A program made the position numbers and the translations under genes. A model generated the notes under the pieces. The model was not told where the DNA came from, searched no databases, and saw nothing but the letters and a program-made list of their open reading frames with translations. Below are positions 20,215 through 30,433 of a stretch of 64,000 nt of DNA, in pieces. The first letter of the stretch is position 1, and each line of letters starts with the position of its first letter. Origin of the DNA: Lysobacterales bacterium (GTDB lineage Bacteria > Pseudomonadota > Gammaproteobacteria > Xanthomonadales > UBA2363); NCBI GenBank assembly GCA_019634735.1, contig JAHCAT010000003.1:186001-250000 (forward strand). Direction: 5' to 3'.

Positions 20215-21375
20215 ATGTACCGCATCCTCACGCTCAACAACATCTCGCCGCAGGGGCTGGCGCGGTTCCCGGCAGGCCATTACCGGGTCGGTGCCGACAT
20301 CGAGCAGCCCGATGCCGTGCTGGTGCGGTCTGCGGACATGCATGCGCTCGAGGTGCCTGCCAGCGTCAAGGCCGTGGCCCGCGCCGGCGCAGGGACCAAC
20401 AACATCCCGGTGCCGGCGCTGTCGGCCCGCGGGGTGCCGGTGTTCAACGCGCCCGGCGCCAATGCCAACGCCGTCAAGGAGCTGGTCCTGGCCGGCATGC
20501 TGATGGCGGTGCGCAACCTGCCCGAGGCGCTCGGCTTCCTCGCCGAGCATCGCGATGCCGAGGGGCTGGGTCCGCTCATCGAGCGGGAGAAGAAGCGCTT
20601 CGTGGGCCAGGAACTGGCCGGCCGCACCCTCGGCGTGGTCGGCCTGGGCGCGATCGGGGTCAAGGTCGCCAACGCCGCGCGCGCCCTGGGCATGCGCGTG
20701 CTCGGCCTGGATCCGCACATGACCGTGGAGGGCGCCTGGCAGCTTTCCGCCGACGTCATCAAGGCCGGATCGCTCAACGAGCTCTATGCCGGATCCGACT
20801 TCGTCAGCTTTCACGTGCCGCTCACCGACGGCACCCGCAACCTGTTCGACCAGGGTTCCCTTCAGCACGTCCGCAACGGTGTGGTGCTGCTCAATTTCGC
20901 GCGCGGCGGCATCGTCGACGGCATGGCGCTGCGCGCCGGTCTCGAACAGGGCCGGATCGCGCGCTACGTGACCGACTTCCCGGTGCCCGGGCTGGCCGGC
21001 AACGAGCGGGTGATCGCCCTGCCGCACCTGGGCGCCTCGACCCGCGAGGCCGAGGAGAACTCGGCGGTGATGGTGGTCGAGCAGCTCCGCGACTTCCTGG
21101 AGAACGGCAACATCGGCAACGCCGTGAACTTCCCGGCGCTGCGCATGGCGCGCGAGGGCAGCGCCCGGATCTGCGTGGCCAACCGCAACCGGCCCAACAT
21201 GATCGGCCAGCTCTCGCACGTGCTCGGCGACTCCCAGCTCAACATCGCCCAGATGCACAACGCCTCGCGGGGCGACATGGCCTATACGGTCATCGATGTC
21301 GACGCCGCGGTGCCGGAAAGCGTCGCGCTGGCGATCGCCGGGATCGACGGCATCCTGTCGGTAAGGGTGGTCTGA
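20215..21375 (+). CDS. serA: D-3-phosphoglycerate dehydrogenase
   Basis: A 386-residue NAD-dependent enzyme for the first step of serine synthesis. It has a 2-hydroxyacid dehydrogenase core with the Rossmann motif VGLGAIGVKVANAARALGM, the arginine motif NFARGGIVDG and the catalytic histidine in LPHLGASTREAEEN. A C-terminal ACT domain (about 310-386) may give serine feedback. The start MYRILTLNNIS is chosen by family similarity; the frame is open 15 codons upstream. It opens an operon that in most gammaproteobacteria starts with serC. Confidence 0.93.
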   Translation: MYRILTLNNISPQGLARFPAGHYRVGADIEQPDAVLVRSADMHALEVPASVKAVARAGAGTNNIPVPALSARGVPVFNAPGANANAVKELVLAGMLMAVRNLPEALGFLAEHRDAEGLGPLIEREKKRFVGQELAGRTLGVVGLGAIGVKVANAARALGMRVLGLDPHMTVEGAWQLSADVIKAGSLNELYAGSDFVSFHVPLTDGTRNLFDQGSLQHVRNGVVLLNFARGGIVDGMALRAGLEQGRIARYVTDFPVPGLAGNERVIALPHLGASTREAEENSAVMVVEQLRDFLENGNIGNAVNFPALRMAREGSARICVANRNRPNMIGQLSHVLGDSQLNIAQMHNASRGDMAYTVIDVDAAVPESVALAIAGIDGILSVRVV

Positions 21376-21376
21376 G

Positions 21377-22501
21377 ATGGCCGCGCCAGCCGATCCGCCC
21401 GGCACCGCGGCCGGATCCGGGGACGCCACGTCCCTGGCCGAGGTGCGCAGCCGCATCGACGCCATCGATCGGCAGATCCAGGACCTGATCGCCGAGCGGG
21501 CGCGCTTCGCCCACCAGGTCGGCCGGGCCAAGGGCCCCTTGCTGGCCGCGGTCGACTACTACCGGCCCGAGCGCGAGGCGCAGGTGCTGCGCAGGGTGGT
21601 CGATCGCAACGACGGTCCGCTTTCCGACGCAGAGATGGTGCGCCTGTTCCGCGAGATCATGTCGGCCTGCCTGGCGCAGCAGGAGCCGCTGAAGATCGGC
21701 TTCCTGGGCCCGCAGGGGACATTTTCCGAGCAGGCGGTGCGCAAACACTTCGGCCACTCCGCGCACGGCCTGCCGCTGGCCAGCATCGAGGAGGTCTTCA
21801 ACGAAGTGGCCGCCGGCAACGCCGACTTCGGCGTGGTGCCGGTTGAGAACTCGGGGCAGGGGACCATCCAGTCCACCCTCGACATGTTCCTCACCTCGGA
21901 CCTGCGCATCTGCGGCGAGGTCGAGCTGCGCGTCCACCAGCACCTGCTGTCGCGGACCGGCAACCTGGCCGAGGTCGAGCGCGTGTACTCGCACCCGATG
22001 TCGCTGGCCCAGTGCCAGGCCTGGCTTCGCCAGCATCTGCCGGGTGCCGAGCGCATCCCGGTCAGCAGCAACGCCGAGGCGGCGCGCAGGGCGCGCCTGG
22101 CCGACGATGCCGCGGCGATCGCCGGCGAGTGGGCCGGCCACGTCTACCACCTGCGCCGGATCGCCGGGCCGATCGAGGACCGGCCCGACAACACCACCCG
22201 TTTCCTGGTGATCGGCCGCGAGCTGCTGCCGCCCTCCGGCAACGACCGGACCTCGCTGCTGGTGTCGGTGAAGGACCAGCCGGGTGCCCTCTACCAGGTA
22301 CTCAGTCCGCTGGCGCGGCATGGCGTCAGCATGGCCCGCATCGAGTCCCGGCCCTCCCACGAGGGCCTGTGGCAGTACGCCTTTTTCATCGACATCCAGG
22401 GCCATGTCGAGGAACCCGCCATGCGCGCGGCGCTCGACGAACTGGCCGGATGCGCCGCACGGGTCAAGGTGCTGGGTTCCTATCCGCTGGCGATCGCCTG
22501 A
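21377..22501 (+). CDS. pheA: Bifunctional chorismate mutase/prephenate dehydratase
   Basis: A 374-residue P-protein for phenylalanine synthesis. An AroQ-type chorismate mutase (about 18-105) is followed by prephenate dehydratase (about 107-285), with GPQGTFSEQA, the VPVENSGQGTI segment and the DNTTRF catalytic motif. An ACT domain (about 295-370, with ARIESRPS) gives phenylalanine feedback. It starts one base after the serA stop. Confidence 0.97.
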   Translation: MAAPADPPGTAAGSGDATSLAEVRSRIDAIDRQIQDLIAERARFAHQVGRAKGPLLAAVDYYRPEREAQVLRRVVDRNDGPLSDAEMVRLFREIMSACLAQQEPLKIGFLGPQGTFSEQAVRKHFGHSAHGLPLASIEEVFNEVAAGNADFGVVPVENSGQGTIQSTLDMFLTSDLRICGEVELRVHQHLLSRTGNLAEVERVYSHPMSLAQCQAWLRQHLPGAERIPVSSNAEAARRARLADDAAAIAGEWAGHVYHLRRIAGPIEDRPDNTTRFLVIGRELLPPSGNDRTSLLVSVKDQPGALYQVLSPLARHGVSMARIESRPSHEGLWQYAFFIDIQGHVEEPAMRAALDELAGCAARVKVLGSYPLAIA

Positions 22502-22511
22502 GGCTCGCGGC

Positions 22512-23651
22512 ATGCCCCTGCATCCCTGGTCCGATGCCCGCCTGCCGCCGGCCATCGCCGCCCTGCGCGCCTACGACCCTGGCCATGACCTGGTCGCGTT
22601 CCGGGTGCGCTTCGGCGACCGCCTGATCGAGGTCGGCAGCAACGAGAACCTGCTCGGCCCGGCCCCCGCCGCGCTGGCTGCACTGGCCGACCCCCGGCAG
22701 GCCGCCTGGCGCTACCCGGATCCACGTGGCGGCGCGCTGCGCGCCGCGCTGGCGCGCCTGCACGGCCTGGAGCCGGACGGCATCGTCCTGGGCAATGGCA
22801 GCCACGAGATCCTGATGCGCATCGCCCTGGCGTTCGCGCCGGCCGGAGCGCCGGTGGTGTTCTCGCGGTACGGGTTCGCGGTGTTCGCGATCGCCACGGC
22901 GGCCGCCGGCGCCCGGGCCGTGGCGGTGCCCGCGCTGCCGGCCGACCACCCGCAGATGCCCCTGGGCCACGACCTGGAGAAGCTGGCCGGCGCCTGCAGC
23001 GCCGACACCCGCGTCCTCTACCTGGCCAATCCCAACAATCCGACCGGCACCTGGTTCGAGCCTGATGCGCTGGCGCGCCTGCTCGACGAAGTGCCGTCGA
23101 CGACCCTGGTGGTCGTCGACGAGGCCTACCAGGAGTATCAGCCCGAGGCCGCGGCGCGCAGCGCGCTGCGCCTGCTCGCCCGGCACCGCAACCTGCTGGT
23201 GACGCGCACGTTCTCCAAGGCCTATGGCCTGGCCGGCCTGCGCGTCGGCTGGGCGGCGGGCGATGCCGCAGTGATCGCGGTGTTGGACCGGGTGCGCGAG
23301 TCGTTCAATGTCAACGGGCTGGCCCAGGCCGCGGCCACCGCGGCCCTCGGCGATGCCGGCCATGTCGCTGCCGAGTGCGCGGCGGCCGCCGCCGCCAGGT
23401 CCAGGCTGGCCGGTGTGCTGGCCGGCCTGGGCGTTGCGTCGCTGCCGTCGCGCTGCAATTTCCTGCTCGCCGACTTCGGCTCGGCCGGCCGCGCCGCCTC
23501 GGTGGAGCAGGCGCTGGGCAGCACCGGCGTGGTGGTGCGTCCGATGGCAGGCTATGGCCTGGGCGAGCGTCTGCGGATCAGCCTGGCGCCGCCGGCGCGC
23601 GAGGCGGCGCTGGCAGCGGCGCTGGCCGAAGCCGTGGCGACCCCTGGATGA
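22512..23651 (+). CDS. hisC: Histidinol-phosphate/aromatic aminotransferase
   Basis: A 379-residue fold-type I aminotransferase. The PLP lysine is in TRTFSKAYGLAGLRVGW, and YLANPNNPTGTW and VVDEAYQEY are family motifs. In this operon position (hisC2) the enzyme is thought to serve phenylalanine and tyrosine synthesis as well as histidine. The start at 22512 is 10 bp after pheA; the stop overlaps aroA. Confidence 0.93.
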   Translation: MPLHPWSDARLPPAIAALRAYDPGHDLVAFRVRFGDRLIEVGSNENLLGPAPAALAALADPRQAAWRYPDPRGGALRAALARLHGLEPDGIVLGNGSHEILMRIALAFAPAGAPVVFSRYGFAVFAIATAAAGARAVAVPALPADHPQMPLGHDLEKLAGACSADTRVLYLANPNNPTGTWFEPDALARLLDEVPSTTLVVVDEAYQEYQPEAAARSALRLLARHRNLLVTRTFSKAYGLAGLRVGWAAGDAAVIAVLDRVRESFNVNGLAQAAATAALGDAGHVAAECAAAAAARSRLAGVLAGLGVASLPSRCNFLLADFGSAGRAASVEQALGSTGVVVRPMAGYGLGERLRISLAPPAREAALAAALAEAVATPG

Positions 23652-24967
23652 GCCGGCGGCTGCATTGGATTGCCGGACCCGGCCGGCCGCTGCGCGGCCG
23701 CATCGCGGTACCTGGCGACAAGTCGGTCTCGCACCGGTCCGTGATGCTGGCGGCGATCGCCGAGGGCAGCACCCGCATCAAGGGCTTCCTCGAGGGCGAG
23801 GATACCCGCGCCACCGCCGCCATCCTGGAGCGCCTGGGGGTGCGCATCGACGCCCCCGACGCCGGCACCCGGATCGTCCATGGCGTCGGTCTGCACGGCC
23901 TGCGCGCCGCGCAGGGGCCGCTGGACTGCGGCAATGCCGGCACCGGCATGCGACTGCTGGCCGGCCTGTTGGCCGGGCAGTCCTTCGACAGCGAGCTGGT
24001 CGGCGATGCCTCGCTGAGCGGCCGGCCCATGCAGCGGGTCACCGCGCCCCTGGCGCGCATGGGTGCGCGGATCGCCACCGCCCCGGACGGCACGGCGCCG
24101 TTGCGCATCAGCGGCGGGCAGCCGCTGGTCGGCCTTGAACATGAACTGGCCGTGGCCAGCGCCCAGGTGAAGTCCGCCCTGCTGCTGGCCGGGCTCTACG
24201 CAGTGGGTCCGACCCGGGTGCGCGAACCCCACCCCACGCGCGACTACACCGAGCGACTGCTCGCGGCGTTCGGCGCCGAGGTTGCGCTTGTCGGCGATAC
24301 CGTCGAGCTGCGCCCGGGCCGGCCCCTGGTGTCGCCGGGCCTGATCCAGGTTCCCGGCGACTTCTCTTCGGCGGCCTTCCTGATCGTCGCTGCGACCGTG
24401 GTGCCGGGCTCGGACCTGGAGCTGACCGGAATCGGTCTGGATGCCCGCCGCACCGGCCTGCTCGACTGCCTGCGCGAAATGGGCGCCGGGATCGAGGTGG
24501 GATCCGTGCGGATCGGGCAGGCCGGCCCGGTCGGCGACCTGCGCGTCCGCCACTCGCCCTTGCGCGGCATCGAGGTGCCGCAGGCACGGGTGCCGGACAT
24601 GATCGACGAGTTCCCGGCGCTGTTCGTGGCCGCCGCGCTGGCCGATGGCGAGACGCGGGTGAGCGGCGCCGGCGAACTGCGCGTCAAGGAGTCCGACCGC
24701 ATCGCGGTGATGGCCGACGCCCTGGTCCGGCTCGGCGCCGCGGTGGAGACCTCCCCCGACGGGGTGCGAATCCGGGGCGGCGGACTGACCGGCGGCCGGG
24801 TCGACAGTGCCGGCGACCACCGCTGCGCGATGGCGCTGGCGGTGGCGGCGCAGCGCGCAGACGGCCTGGTGCGCATCGAAGACTGCGCCAATGTCGCCAC
24901 CTCGTTCCCGGGCTTTGCCGCTCTGGCACAATCGACAGGTTTCAGCCTGGCCGAGGAAACCGAGTGA
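23648..24967 (+). CDS. aroA: 3-phosphoshikimate 1-carboxyvinyltransferase (EPSP synthase)
   Basis: A 439-residue enzyme joining PEP to shikimate 3-phosphate. PGDKSVSHRSVM near the N terminus, LDCGNAGTGMRLL and the RVKESDRIAVMADAL motif are the standard active-site segments. The start overlaps the hisC stop as ATGA, and the stop overlaps the cmk start as GTGA. The LDCGNAGTGMR form suggests a class I/II intermediate; I did not test this. Confidence 0.97.
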   Translation: MSRRLHWIAGPGRPLRGRIAVPGDKSVSHRSVMLAAIAEGSTRIKGFLEGEDTRATAAILERLGVRIDAPDAGTRIVHGVGLHGLRAAQGPLDCGNAGTGMRLLAGLLAGQSFDSELVGDASLSGRPMQRVTAPLARMGARIATAPDGTAPLRISGGQPLVGLEHELAVASAQVKSALLLAGLYAVGPTRVREPHPTRDYTERLLAAFGAEVALVGDTVELRPGRPLVSPGLIQVPGDFSSAAFLIVAATVVPGSDLELTGIGLDARRTGLLDCLREMGAGIEVGSVRIGQAGPVGDLRVRHSPLRGIEVPQARVPDMIDEFPALFVAAALADGETRVSGAGELRVKESDRIAVMADALVRLGAAVETSPDGVRIRGGGLTGGRVDSAGDHRCAMALAVAAQRADGLVRIEDCANVATSFPGFAALAQSTGFSLAEETE

Positions 24968-25659
24968 GCGAGCGATCCGACCCGAGCGTCCCGGTACTGA
25001 CCATCGATGGTCCCAGCGGTTCCGGCAAGGGCACGGTGGCCCGCCTGGTCGCCCAGGCCCTGGGCTGGCACCTGCTCGATTCCGGGGCCCTGTACCGGGC
25101 GGTCGGATTGCTGGCAGGGGAGCGGGGCATCGATCTGGCGGATGCCGAGGCGCTGGCGGAGCTGGCCCGCGACCTGCCGATCGCCTTCGCCGCCGCCGAC
25201 CAGGGCGTTTCGGTGTGCCTGGACGGGCGCCCCCGCGATGCCGACCTGCGCACCGAGGAGGCTGGCGCCGCGGCCTCCGCCGTGGCCGCGTTGCCCCCCG
25301 TCCGGGACGCCCTGCTGGCCCGCCAGCGGGCTTTCCGCCAGGTGCCGGGACTGGTCGCCGACGGCCGCGACATGGGCACCGTGGTGTTTCCGGACGCCCC
25401 TTGCAAGGTGTTCCTGACCGCCAGTGCCGGGGAGCGCGCGCAGCGCCGCCTTAAGCAGTTGATGGAAAAGGGTGTTGCCGCTACACTTGACGCCCTTTTG
25501 GCGGACATCCGGTTGCGGGACGCGCGCGACAGCGAGCGCAGCGTGGCCCCGCTGAGGGCGGCGGAAGGTGCCTTGCGCATCGATTCCACCGGGATGTCCG
25601 TCGGGCAGGTGGTCGGGCAGGTGCTCGACTTCGTCCATCTGCAAGGATTGCAGTCCTGA
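24964..25659 (+). CDS. cmk: Cytidylate kinase
   Basis: A 231-residue CMP/dCMP kinase. The P-loop GPSGSGKGT is at 16-24, followed by LLDSGALYRAVG and the VADGRDMGTVVFPDA motif. The start is GTG, overlapping aroA by four bases. It is the last gene before a strong terminator, so rpsA downstream needs its own promoter. Confidence 0.96.
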   Translation: MSERSDPSVPVLTIDGPSGSGKGTVARLVAQALGWHLLDSGALYRAVGLLAGERGIDLADAEALAELARDLPIAFAAADQGVSVCLDGRPRDADLRTEEAGAAASAVAALPPVRDALLARQRAFRQVPGLVADGRDMGTVVFPDAPCKVFLTASAGERAQRRLKQLMEKGVAATLDALLADIRLRDARDSERSVAPLRAAEGALRIDSTGMSVGQVVGQVLDFVHLQGLQS

Positions 25660-25795
25660 CCTGACGCCCGGCTCCGGCCGGACGTCCCGCCAGGCGAACT
25701 GGACCGGCACAGGCGCTCCCCCACCCGGGGCGTGCGCGCGTTGCCGGTCCGGCGCGGCAGCATGCGGCGGGCCCGGCGACGGGCCGGCCTTCGTT

Positions 25796-25829
25796 CCCTG
25801 GCGGCGCCACGGTGCCGCCAGGGGTTTTC
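25796..25829 (+). terminator. Intrinsic terminator between cmk and rpsA
   Basis: A perfect 10-bp GC-rich stem, 25796-25805 with 25814-25823, closes an 8-base loop and is followed by GTTTT. This is the clearest rho-independent terminator in the window and separates the aromatic amino acid operon from rpsA. Confidence 0.75.
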
Positions 25830-25860
25830 GTAACGGTGCCGGAAGGCGCCTCCTACCGGT

Positions 25861-25879
25861 GGACCGCGTCCTGCGGTCC
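25861..25879 (+). promoter_or_regulatory. rpsA leader hairpin, possible S1 autoregulatory site
   Basis: GGACCGC and GCGGTCC form a 7-bp stem with a 5-base loop (GTCCT), ending 20 bases before the rpsA ATG. Only a weak GGAA precedes the start. E. coli rpsA also uses a structured leader without a good Shine-Dalgarno and is repressed by S1; the same control is inferred here. Confidence 0.4.
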
Positions 25880-25899
25880 GTGGATCAACTGGAATCTTT

Positions 25900-27570
<1,671 letters not shown>

Positions 27571-27589
27571 CCGTCCTGTGCTAAGGAAG

Positions 27590-27617
27590 CCGCGCCGGAC
27601 GGCAACGTCCGGCGCGG
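27590..27617 (+). terminator. Stem-loop between rpsA and ihfB
   Basis: An 11-bp perfect stem, 27590-27600 with 27607-27617, has a 6-base loop and begins 19 bases after the rpsA stop. No T run follows. It may stabilise the rpsA mRNA or give partial termination. Confidence 0.5.
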
Positions 27618-27712
27618 TCGCGGCGGCCCGGCATGGGGAATGCCGGACCGTCGTCCCGGTGCGGCGCCGCGTCGTCTGAGCGTGCCGCGACCGTCGGAGC
27701 GAAGGAGTCGCG

Positions 27713-28048
27713 ATGACCAAGTCGGAACTGATTAACAGCCTTGCGGACCAGCTCCGGCACCTCGAGCAGGCCGACGTCGAGCTGGCCGTCAAGCAGGTTC
27801 TCGAGCAGATGGCGGGTACCCTCGCCGGCGGCGGCCGCATCGAGATCCGCGGCTTCGGCAGCTTCTCCCTGCACTACCGGCCGCCGCGCGTCGGTCGCAA
27901 CCCGAAGACCGGCGAGGCCGTTGCCCTGCCCGGCAAGCACGTGCCCCACTTCAAGCCCGGAAAGGAATTGCGCGAGCGCGTCAACGCCTCCGAGGCGACC
28001 ATCGTTTCCGCGTCGGGTGCCGACCAGGACGACGTCGACGAAGGCTGA
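27713..28048 (+). CDS. ihfB: Integration host factor subunit beta
   Basis: A 111-residue DNA-bending protein. [13 protein letters not shown], the [16 protein letters not shown] strand and the [30 protein letters not shown] arm are typical of IhfB, with the proline that inserts into DNA in the arm. The tail is about 15 residues longer than in E. coli and acidic (QDDVDEG). AAGGAG lies before the ATG. Downstream of rpsA is its usual place. Confidence 0.96.
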   Translation: MTKSELINSLADQLRHLEQADVELAVKQVLEQMAGTLAGGGRIEIRGFGSFSLHYRPPRVGRNPKTGEAVALPGKHVPHFKPGKELRERVNASEATIVSASGADQDDVDEG

Positions 28049-28160
28049 ACGACAGCCGCCGTGTCGAAGACCGGCGACCCACGTCCGGTCGCAAGGCGCT
28101 GTGCATGGCCCGGATCGCCCGGCGATGCGTCGCGCCGTGGTGATGTCCGCAGCCGCGGAC

Positions 28161-28169
28161 TGCTAGCAT
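28161..28169 (+). promoter_or_regulatory. Possible extended -10 element before lapB
   Basis: TGCTAGCAT fits an extended -10 with a poor -35 region. It lies 46 bases before the lapB start in the 166-bp gap after ihfB, which shows no gene. Confidence 0.3.
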
Positions 28170-28214
28170 TGCCATCCCTCTCCGCTCCAACGCTCCGCGC
28201 GCGTGGTGCCCTGA

Positions 28215-29387
28215 ATGTCCGAGCTAGGTCTGTTCTGGCTGCTGCTGCCGGTGGTCGCCGCCGCGAGCTGGTATTTCGCGCGGCGCGGCACCGAACTGGT
28301 CAGTGGCGCGCGCGTCGACCGCCTCTCCAGCGGCTATTTCAAGGGTCTGAGCCACCTGCTCAACGAGGAGCCGGACAAGGCCATCGAGGTGTTCCTGTCG
28401 ATCGCCGAGCTTGATCAGGAGGCCGTCGAGACGCAGCTCGCGCTGGGCAGCCTGTTCCGGCGCCGCGGCGAGGTCGGACGGGCCATCCGCCTCCACCAGG
28501 ACCTGCTCAAGCGCGACACCCTCAGCCGCCGGCAGCGCACCGACGCGCTGTTCGAGCTGGGCGAGGACTACATGCGTGCCGGCCTGCTCGATCGCGCCGA
28601 GGGTCTGTTCGCCGACCTGGTCGCTGCCGAGGTGGAGGTCGCGGAGGCGCTGCGCCGTCTGGTCACCATCGCCGAATCCGAGCGCGACTGGAACAAGGCG
28701 ATCGCCCACGCCGAACGTCTGGAGCAGGTCTCAGGACGCCCGCAGGGATCGACGGTCGCGCACTACCGTTGCGAACTGGCAGAGAGCGCGCGCGGCCGCG
28801 GCCACCTGGAAGTCGCCCGCGACGAGCTGCAGCAGGCGCTCAAGGCGGATCCGAACTGCGCGCGCGCCGAGCTGCTGATGGGTGGCGTGGAGCTGCGCGC
28901 TGGCGACCACACCCGCGCAGCCCGGGCCTTCGAGCGTGCCGCACGCATCGACCTCGACACCTTGCCGCTGCTGCTGGAGCCGCTGCTCACCTGCTACCAG
29001 GCGCTCGACGACGGCCGTCGCGCGCGCGAGTTCCTTGCCGAGATGGGCGCCCGGTTCCCCGGCGTGGCGCCCGTGCTTGCGCTGTCCCGCCTGGTCGAGC
29101 GCGAAGAGGGCGAGGCGGCCGCCGAAGCGATGCTGACCAAGGAACTGCGCCGGCATCCGACCGTCCCGGGTCTGCGCCACCTGGCCCAGATCGGCCTGCG
29201 GCGTGCCGACGACAGCATGCGGCCGCTGCTCACCGGCATCGCCGAACTGGCGGAGCGCATGCTGGACCAGGGGGCCGGCTACCGCTGCCGGCGCTGCGGC
29301 TTCGGAGCGCGCAACCACCACTGGCAGTGTCCGAGCTGCAAGGGCTGGGACAGTCTGCGACCGCAACACCGGCTGCTCGCCGAATGA
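28215..29387 (+). CDS. lapB: Lipopolysaccharide assembly protein B
   Basis: A 390-residue protein with an N-terminal membrane helix (about 5-22), nine or so TPR units, and a C-terminal rubredoxin-like metal site CRRCGFGARNHHWQCPSC. In E. coli LapB works with FtsH to degrade LpxC and so sets the rate of LPS synthesis. lapA, usually just upstream, is absent. Its stop overlaps the start of a polysaccharide-initiating transferase gene, linking LPS control with surface sugar synthesis. Confidence 0.94.
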   Translation: MSELGLFWLLLPVVAAASWYFARRGTELVSGARVDRLSSGYFKGLSHLLNEEPDKAIEVFLSIAELDQEAVETQLALGSLFRRRGEVGRAIRLHQDLLKRDTLSRRQRTDALFELGEDYMRAGLLDRAEGLFADLVAAEVEVAEALRRLVTIAESERDWNKAIAHAERLEQVSGRPQGSTVAHYRCELAESARGRGHLEVARDELQQALKADPNCARAELLMGGVELRAGDHTRAARAFERAARIDLDTLPLLLEPLLTCYQALDDGRRAREFLAEMGARFPGVAPVLALSRLVEREEGEAAAEAMLTKELRRHPTVPGLRHLAQIGLRRADDSMRPLLTGIAELAERMLDQGAGYRCRRCGFGARNHHWQCPSCKGWDSLRPQHRLLAE

Positions 29388-30433
29388 CCCTGACCAGCCT
29401 GCCGGTCTGGTTGCCGCCTCTGCTGGCGCTGTCGCTGGCGGCGTCCGTCGCCGCCCTGGTCGCCTGGTCGCAGATCCGGCACCGGCTTGGACCGCTGGAT
29501 CATCCCGGCCCGCGCAGCTCCCATCGCGTGCCGGTGCCGCGCATGGGTGGCCTGGGCATCGTCGTCATCGGCCTGGCCGGGGTCGGCGCCCTGGTGGTGG
29601 CCGGTGCCTGGCCGGTGCCCTGGCTGCTCACCTTGCCTGGGCTTGCCCTGGTCGCCGGCGTCGGGCTGCTGGACGATGCCCGGCCGCGTCCGGCGCTGCC
29701 CAGGCTGCTTGCGCATCTGCTCGCCGCCGCGTTGCTGGCCGGGTCCCTGCTGATGGGCGCCGATGGCCTGCGTGTGGCGCCGTGGCTGGCAGGGGCCGCC
29801 GTTCTGGCGATGGCCTGGAGCATCAACCTGCACAACTTCATGGACGGCATCGATGGCCTGCTCGCCCTGCAGACCCTCTGGTACGGCGTCTTCTACGCGG
29901 CAGCGCTGGGCATGGCGGGCGAGTATGGGGCCGCGATGTTCGCGGCCTTGCTGGCCGCCGCGGCACTGGGCTTTCTGCCTTTCAACTTTCCGCGCGCGCG
30001 CGCCTTCCTGGGCGACGGCGCGTCAGGCTTTCTCGGTGTCGCCGTGGCCTGGCTGGCGCTGTTCGCCGCGGTGCATGCGATCGTGCCGTTCCCCATGGCG
30101 CTGGTGCTGATGTCGGCCTTCCTGGTCGACAGCGGCCTCACCCTGGTCGGCCGCATCCTGCGGGGCGACCGCTTCTGGCAACCCCATCGCGAGCATCTGT
30201 ACCAGTGGCTGGTCCGGGCCGGTGCCAGCCATGCCATGGTCAGCCTGGGCTACCTGGCCTGGAACCTTCTGGTGGCGTTGCCCGCGCTGCTGGTCGGCCA
30301 GCACCTGGCCCGTGACCGGCAGTGGTTGCTCGCCGGCGCCGTGCTGATCGCGGCGGGACTGCTCTGGCTGCTGCTGCGTCTGCTGCTGGCGCGGCGCCTG
30401 GCCCCGGAGGTCGGCGATGGCCAGGTTGCGTAG
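29384..30433 (+). CDS. WecA/WbpL-like undecaprenyl-phosphate sugar-1-phosphate transferase
   Basis: A 349-residue polytopic membrane enzyme of glycosyltransferase family 4. GLLDDARP is the Mg-binding aspartate motif, NFMDGIDGL and FLGDGASGFLG are core motifs, and HREHLYQ is the cytoplasmic histidine loop. Such enzymes start O-antigen or exopolysaccharide repeat units by loading a HexNAc-phosphate on undecaprenyl phosphate. The ATG at 29384 overlaps the lapB stop. The WbpL type is favoured because a WbpM-like gene follows. Confidence 0.9.
   Translation: MTLTSLPVWLPPLLALSLAASVAALVAWSQIRHRLGPLDHPGPRSSHRVPVPRMGGLGIVVIGLAGVGALVVAGAWPVPWLLTLPGLALVAGVGLLDDARPRPALPRLLAHLLAAALLAGSLLMGADGLRVAPWLAGAAVLAMAWSINLHNFMDGIDGLLALQTLWYGVFYAAALGMAGEYGAAMFAALLAAAALGFLPFNFPRARAFLGDGASGFLGVAVAWLALFAAVHAIVPFPMALVLMSAFLVDSGLTLVGRILRGDRFWQPHREHLYQWLVRAGASHAMVSLGYLAWNLLVALPALLVGQHLARDRQWLLAGAVLIAAGLLWLLLRLLLARRLAPEVGDGQVA

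Noticed and set aside
27713..27730. ATGACCAAGTCG at the ihfB start as a fourth CrbR-type site
   Set aside because: It is the first codons of ihfB (Met-Thr-Lys-Ser), lacks the GAC-N4-GTC spacing and lies inside coding sequence.
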